7,273 bases of DNA from an uncultured Porphyromonadaceae bacterium (GTDB lineage: Bacteria; Bacteroidota; Bacteroidia; Bacteroidales; Muribaculaceae), in assembly GCA_905193485.1 (NCBI GenBank), contig CAJJOX010000114.1:1-7273 (forward strand), given 5' to 3'. The position numbers and the translations under genes are program-made. Each line of letters begins with the position of its first letter. The first letter of the stretch is position 1. Shown here in pieces: positions 4,459-7,273 of this stretch. The notes beneath the pieces are model-generated. The model saw only the letters and a program-made list of their open reading frames with translations, made no database searches and was not told the origin of the DNA.

Positions 4459-6618
4459 TCAGTCTTCTTTGAACACTTTCAGCAGACGGTTTTCAAACGG
4501 ACGGTTGCCGAGGAGGAGCTGGAAGAATGATTCGTCGTTGAGTGAGTTGACGCCGCGTGTGGCATTGAATGTGGCAGCGTCGGTGGCCTTGTTGATTTCG
4601 CGTGTGGGCTCGTTGACAGATGTGATCTGGTAGACAAACACGCCGTTTTCGCCTTTCTCGGGGGTTGAAACCTTGCCTGTGGCCGAGGTTACGATCTTGC
4701 CGAGGAGTTCCGAGCCATAGATGCGCGCGCTGCGGAGGAAGTTGACCGCGTCGTTTGCGGGTTCGACGCCCATGACTGTGCCATAGCCTGCGATGTCGTT
4801 GGCCTTGCCGGCATATTGCTTAACCATGATGTCGCCGGCTTTTGATTTGCGCACCTTGTCGGAGAGGTTGCTCTTGACTTGCGGATAGGTGGTGGTGACA
4901 AAGTCGGGATAAACGTCGACGAGTGTCGCAACAAGGAAGGCGTTGGTGCGCTGGTCGCCGAGCACGGGCGATACGGCTCCTTTTTCAGCTTCGAGAGCCC
5001 AGCGGGCTGCCTGATGGGAGTTGGGCATGAAGATGGGCTGTCCGTTCTGGGGATTCTGACCCATGATGACGTAGGGCGAGGAGGCCGAAACGAGGCTGAA
5101 GCTGCCGGCATAGTTGGACGCGGCGGCGTTTGCCACGAATTTGGTCGCGTCGTTGTTGGCGGCGATATATTTTTCCAGTCCGGCGCGGAGGTTGTCGACG
5201 GTAGTGCGTGACGGTTCAAGACGGTAGCTGATGAGAGCGATCTCTACGTTGCTCTGCGGGGCTTTGCGTGATTTGACGGTGTAGAGTGTGCCGATGCCTG
5301 ATTCTACTGTGCCTTCAAATGCCTGGCCGAGTTCGTTGTTGAGGAATGCGTCTTTGTTGCCCGATATTTCAGCGGCAATGAGTTGGCCGACTTCGCGGTT
5401 GGGAATCAAAGGATTGGTGATCGATGTGGGGATGCTGTCGAGAGCCATTGCAACTCCTTCGATGCCCTGAAGATCGGCTGCTTTCTTGCCGGCGGCCAAG
5501 GCTGTCTTAAGGGAGTCGGCGAGGCCGGCTACCGAGTTGTCGAACGCGATGAAGCTGATGGTGATGGAGTCTGTTTCCGAACCGCGGTTGAGAAGTTTTG
5601 CGATCTGGAAATCGATGGGGCCATCCTGGATGAGTTTTGCCTGACCGATGGCGGCGGAGTCGATGAATGCCTTGAGGTCGGAGTTGCCACCCTGTTTTAC
5701 TATTTCGGCGATGAATGCGTCGGTCATCGTAGTCTGCTGGTTGTCGAAGCCTTTGCGTCCGCGGATGGCTTCAACTCCGGGAGTGGTGTTGAGGCCTTCG
5801 ACCACTTCGGCCATGAGGGCGCGCGCTGCATCTTCGTCGTCGGCCGACGGGGTGATGGGCACTGTGATGTAGTTGATGAGGCGCTGTTCTTCCTTGACGG
5901 CGTAGGTTTGTTTTTCAGCTTCCCATGCTTTCTGGATTTCATCATCGGTCACTTTGATCGACGGGTCGATGATGTAGGGCTTTTGGACGTAGGAGATCAT
6001 GTAGCCGGTCTGTTCGTCGGCAAAAGTCTGGGCTATGTCGAGATCGTTGGCAACCATGGTGCCGGTGAGCATGGAGATGAATTTGTTGTTGGTCATGAAT
6101 TTGACCAGTTCGTTTTCGAAGTCGAGCCACAGTTGCTGAAGCTGCTGCTTGCTTTCGGCAGGGAAGCCGTATTTTGCGGGGTTGTTGGTGATGTCCTGAA
6201 GCTCTGCGGCTGACTGAACCTGCATTCTGAGCTTCGAAGCGGCATATTGGGCGGCCATATTGTCGACGAATATTTTTCCGCTTCCGTTGATCATATCGTT
6301 GAGCTCGTCATCGGTGACGGTGATGCCGAGGTTTTCGAATTCTTCATTCTGAAGCTTTTCGAGCAACATGCTGCGCAGGAGCATCTGCTGTACGTAGGCG
6401 CGATCCTCGTCGGAGTTGCCTGACTCGAGGTTCTGGCTGCGGTGTTGATATTCGGTAGCTTCGATTTTGTCGCCGTCTATTTCAGCGACACTGTTGTCGG
6501 GGCCGAACAGGGTGCGGCTCGAGTTGAAGAAATCACCGATGATGAATGCCAGAAGGGCGACACCGATGATGATGAGCAAAAGCACTGATTTGCTTCTGAT
6601 TTTCTCTAAGGTTGCCAT
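4459..6618 (-). CDS. SurA/PpiD-like membrane-anchored periplasmic folding factor (peptidylprolyl isomerase family)
   Basis: A 719-residue protein of the Bacteroidetes peptidylprolyl isomerase/SurA N-terminal-domain family, close in size to relatives of about 700. It begins MATLEKIRSKSVLLLIIIGV, with a short cytosolic stretch and one membrane segment (about 12-29) that anchors it facing the periplasm. AEIDGDKIEATEYQ (45-58) and the helical region to about residue 205 match the SurA-type chaperone domain (GITVTDDELNDMI, 98-110). A second helical repeat follows (VTDDEIQKAWEAEKQTY, 223-239). The region after DSITISFIAF (350-359), where a parvulin domain is expected, lacks the usual HILV and GDLG-type motifs. 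It is probably a chaperone with a degenerate or inactive isomerase domain. By analogy with PpiD and SurA it would help outer-membrane or secreted proteins fold. It has its own promoter at 6709-6739 and stands downstream of metK. Confidence 0.85.
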   Translation of the reverse strand: MATLEKIRSKSVLLLIIIGVALLAFIIGDFFNSSRTLFGPDNSVAEIDGDKIEATEYQHRSQNLESGNSDEDRAYVQQMLLRSMLLEKLQNEEFENLGITVTDDELNDMINGSGKIFVDNMAAQYAASKLRMQVQSAAELQDITNNPAKYGFPAESKQQLQQLWLDFENELVKFMTNNKFISMLTGTMVANDLDIAQTFADEQTGYMISYVQKPYIIDPSIKVTDDEIQKAWEAEKQTYAVKEEQRLINYITVPITPSADDEDAARALMAEVVEGLNTTPGVEAIRGRKGFDNQQTTMTDAFIAEIVKQGGNSDLKAFIDSAAIGQAKLIQDGPIDFQIAKLLNRGSETDSITISFIAFDNSVAGLADSLKTALAAGKKAADLQGIEGVAMALDSIPTSITNPLIPNREVGQLIAAEISGNKDAFLNNELGQAFEGTVESGIGTLYTVKSRKAPQSNVEIALISYRLEPSRTTVDNLRAGLEKYIAANNDATKFVANAAASNYAGSFSLVSASSPYVIMGQNPQNGQPIFMPNSHQAARWALEAEKGAVSPVLGDQRTNAFLVATLVDVYPDFVTTTYPQVKSNLSDKVRKSKAGDIMVKQYAGKANDIAGYGTVMGVEPANDAVNFLRSARIYGSELLGKIVTSATGKVSTPEKGENGVFVYQITSVNEPTREINKATDAATFNATRGVNSLNDESFFQLLLGNRPFENRLLKVFKED

Positions 6619-6667
6619 TAGTTATTAAAGTATCTGTGTTTTTTTGTTAAGCGGTGTATTATGCGCC

Positions 6668-6702
6668 ATAACGCCGTGCGGGGGACTCCACACGGCAGTT
6701 AT
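6668..6702 (-). promoter_or_regulatory. Hairpin at the predicted 5' end of the foldase mRNA
   Basis: ATAAC-GCCGTG (6668-6678) pairs with CACGGC-A-GTTAT (6691-6702). This gives 11 pairs with a single bulged A at 6697 and a 12-nt loop. The predicted transcription start from the adjacent promoter is near 6702, so the transcript would open almost directly with this stem. Such 5' stems can protect mRNA from decay. No T run follows on either strand, so I do not read it as a metK terminator. Confidence 0.5.
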
Positions 6703-6708
6703 AGCGCA

Positions 6709-6739
6709 CAAAGATACATTATTTTCGGATGTTATCAAA
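6709..6739 (-). promoter_or_regulatory. Bacteroidetes-type promoter for the foldase gene
   Basis: On the - strand TATCTTTG (6709-6716) matches the -7 consensus TAnnTTTG. TTTG (6736-6739) lies exactly 19 nt upstream as the -33 element. The -33 box overlaps the metK stop codon (6735-6737). The predicted start near 6702 leaves a leader of about 85 nt, A-rich just before the ATG. Confidence 0.85.
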
Positions 6740-7273
6740 ATTTTTTGGCAAATGCTTCGCGAAACTTATCGACGAGGTCGAGCTTTTCCCAGGTGAAGAG
6801 TTCGACCTGGATCGTTTTGTCCGGCTCGTATTTGGAATGGAAGGTCTTGGTGACAGTGACCGGCTCGCGGCCGACGTGGCCGTAGGATGCGGTTTCGAGA
6901 TAGATTGGATTGCGCAGTTTCAGACGCTGCTCGATGGCATGGGGGCGCATATCGACCAGCTGAGCCACTTTCTCGGAAATCTCGGCGTCGGAGAGGCCGC
7001 AGGTAGCGGTGTCGAAAGTGTTGACATACAGACTGACGGGGCGGGCAACGCCGATGGCGTAGGCCACTTGTACGAGTGCCTGCCGCGCGATGCCGGCGGC
7101 CACGAGGTTTTTGGCAATGTGGCGTGCGGCGTAGGCGGCCGAACGGTCGACTTTGGACGGGTCTTTGCCCGAAAAGGCGCCCCCGCCGTGGGCGCCGCGG
7201 CCGCCATAGGTGTCGACAATGATTTTGCGTCCGGGAAGGCCTGTGTCGCCGGGGGGGCCGCCGGTGACGGAGG
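6735..7273 (-). CDS. metK: S-adenosylmethionine synthetase, C-terminal part (5' end outside window)
   Basis: MetK joins methionine and ATP to form S-adenosylmethionine, releasing phosphate and pyrophosphate, in the cytosol as a tetramer. The frame is open from the TGA at 6735-6737 to the right edge, giving 178 codons or about 40% of the usual enzyme of roughly 400-430 residues. Signatures in order are [20 protein letters not shown], then [17 protein letters not shown] (lysine and aspartate of the active site), [27 protein letters not shown] and [10 protein letters not shown]. All fit the Bacteroidetes form. The last coded stretch at the edge reads [16 protein letters not shown] where the family has FVIGGPxGDxGLTGRK. 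Each substitution corresponds to a G on the + strand (7235, 7252, 7264, 7270), so I suspect base errors at a contig end. The foldase gene follows after 116 bp with its own promoter. Confidence 0.97.
   Translation of the reverse strand, partial: SVTGGPPGDTGLPGRKIIVDTYGGRGAHGGGAFSGKDPSKVDRSAAYAARHIAKNLVAAGIARQALVQVAYAIGVARPVSLYVNTFDTATCGLSDAEISEKVAQLVDMRPHAIEQRLKLRNPIYLETASYGHVGREPVTVTKTFHSKYEPDKTIQVELFTWEKLDLVDKFREAFAKKF

Noticed and set aside
5383..6213. Long + strand open frame opposite the foldase gene
   Set aside because: It is an antisense shadow of a GC-rich coding region, with glycine/valine/aspartate-rich composition and no family resemblance.

Overview
The window reads as chromosomal DNA of a Bacteroidales gut bacterium, most likely Muribaculaceae-like. 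Three things support this. The protein families have Bacteroidetes-style sequences (GreA, one-chain iron-sulfur serine dehydratase, MATLxxIRSK-type SurA/PpiD-like chaperone, MetK). Two promoters match the Bacteroidetes consensus TTTG-N19-TAnnTTTG. Start codons are preceded by A/T-rich DNA rather than a strong Shine-Dalgarno sequence. The window may be a whole small contig, because both ends look abnormal.

Layout, left to right. Positions 1-486 hold the 3' end of a GH89 alpha-N-acetylglucosaminidase gene (+ strand). Its upstream part is replaced by AT-rich sequence with in-frame stops. Facing it is a greA-HIT operon (- strand), which runs from a promoter near 1556-1586, through a leader with a hairpin, to an intrinsic terminator at 498-529. 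Divergent from greA is a six-segment ion channel gene (+ strand, 1658-2392) with an atypical selectivity filter and a 36-bp near-duplication near its 3' end. The rest is on the - strand. In transcription order it is metK (3' part only, off the right edge), a membrane-anchored SurA/PpiD-like periplasmic foldase, a structured 192-bp gap, an L-serine ammonia-lyase with a TTG start, and a small secreted YbjN-like protein.

The genes are mainly housekeeping: transcript-cleavage rescue (GreA), nucleotide hydrolysis (HIT), S-adenosylmethionine synthesis, serine catabolism to pyruvate, and envelope protein folding. Apart from greA-HIT they do not form one obvious pathway. I found no CRISPR array, tRNA, rRNA or recognisable insertion sequence, and no convincing new multi-gene system. 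The observations most worth following are the greA leader hairpin, a hairpin at the predicted 5' end of the foldase mRNA, the altered channel filter, and two in-frame insertions. In those insertions, and at the right edge of metK, the unexpected bases are nearly all G on the + strand. That pattern suggests either a sequencing artefact or local G-ward change.
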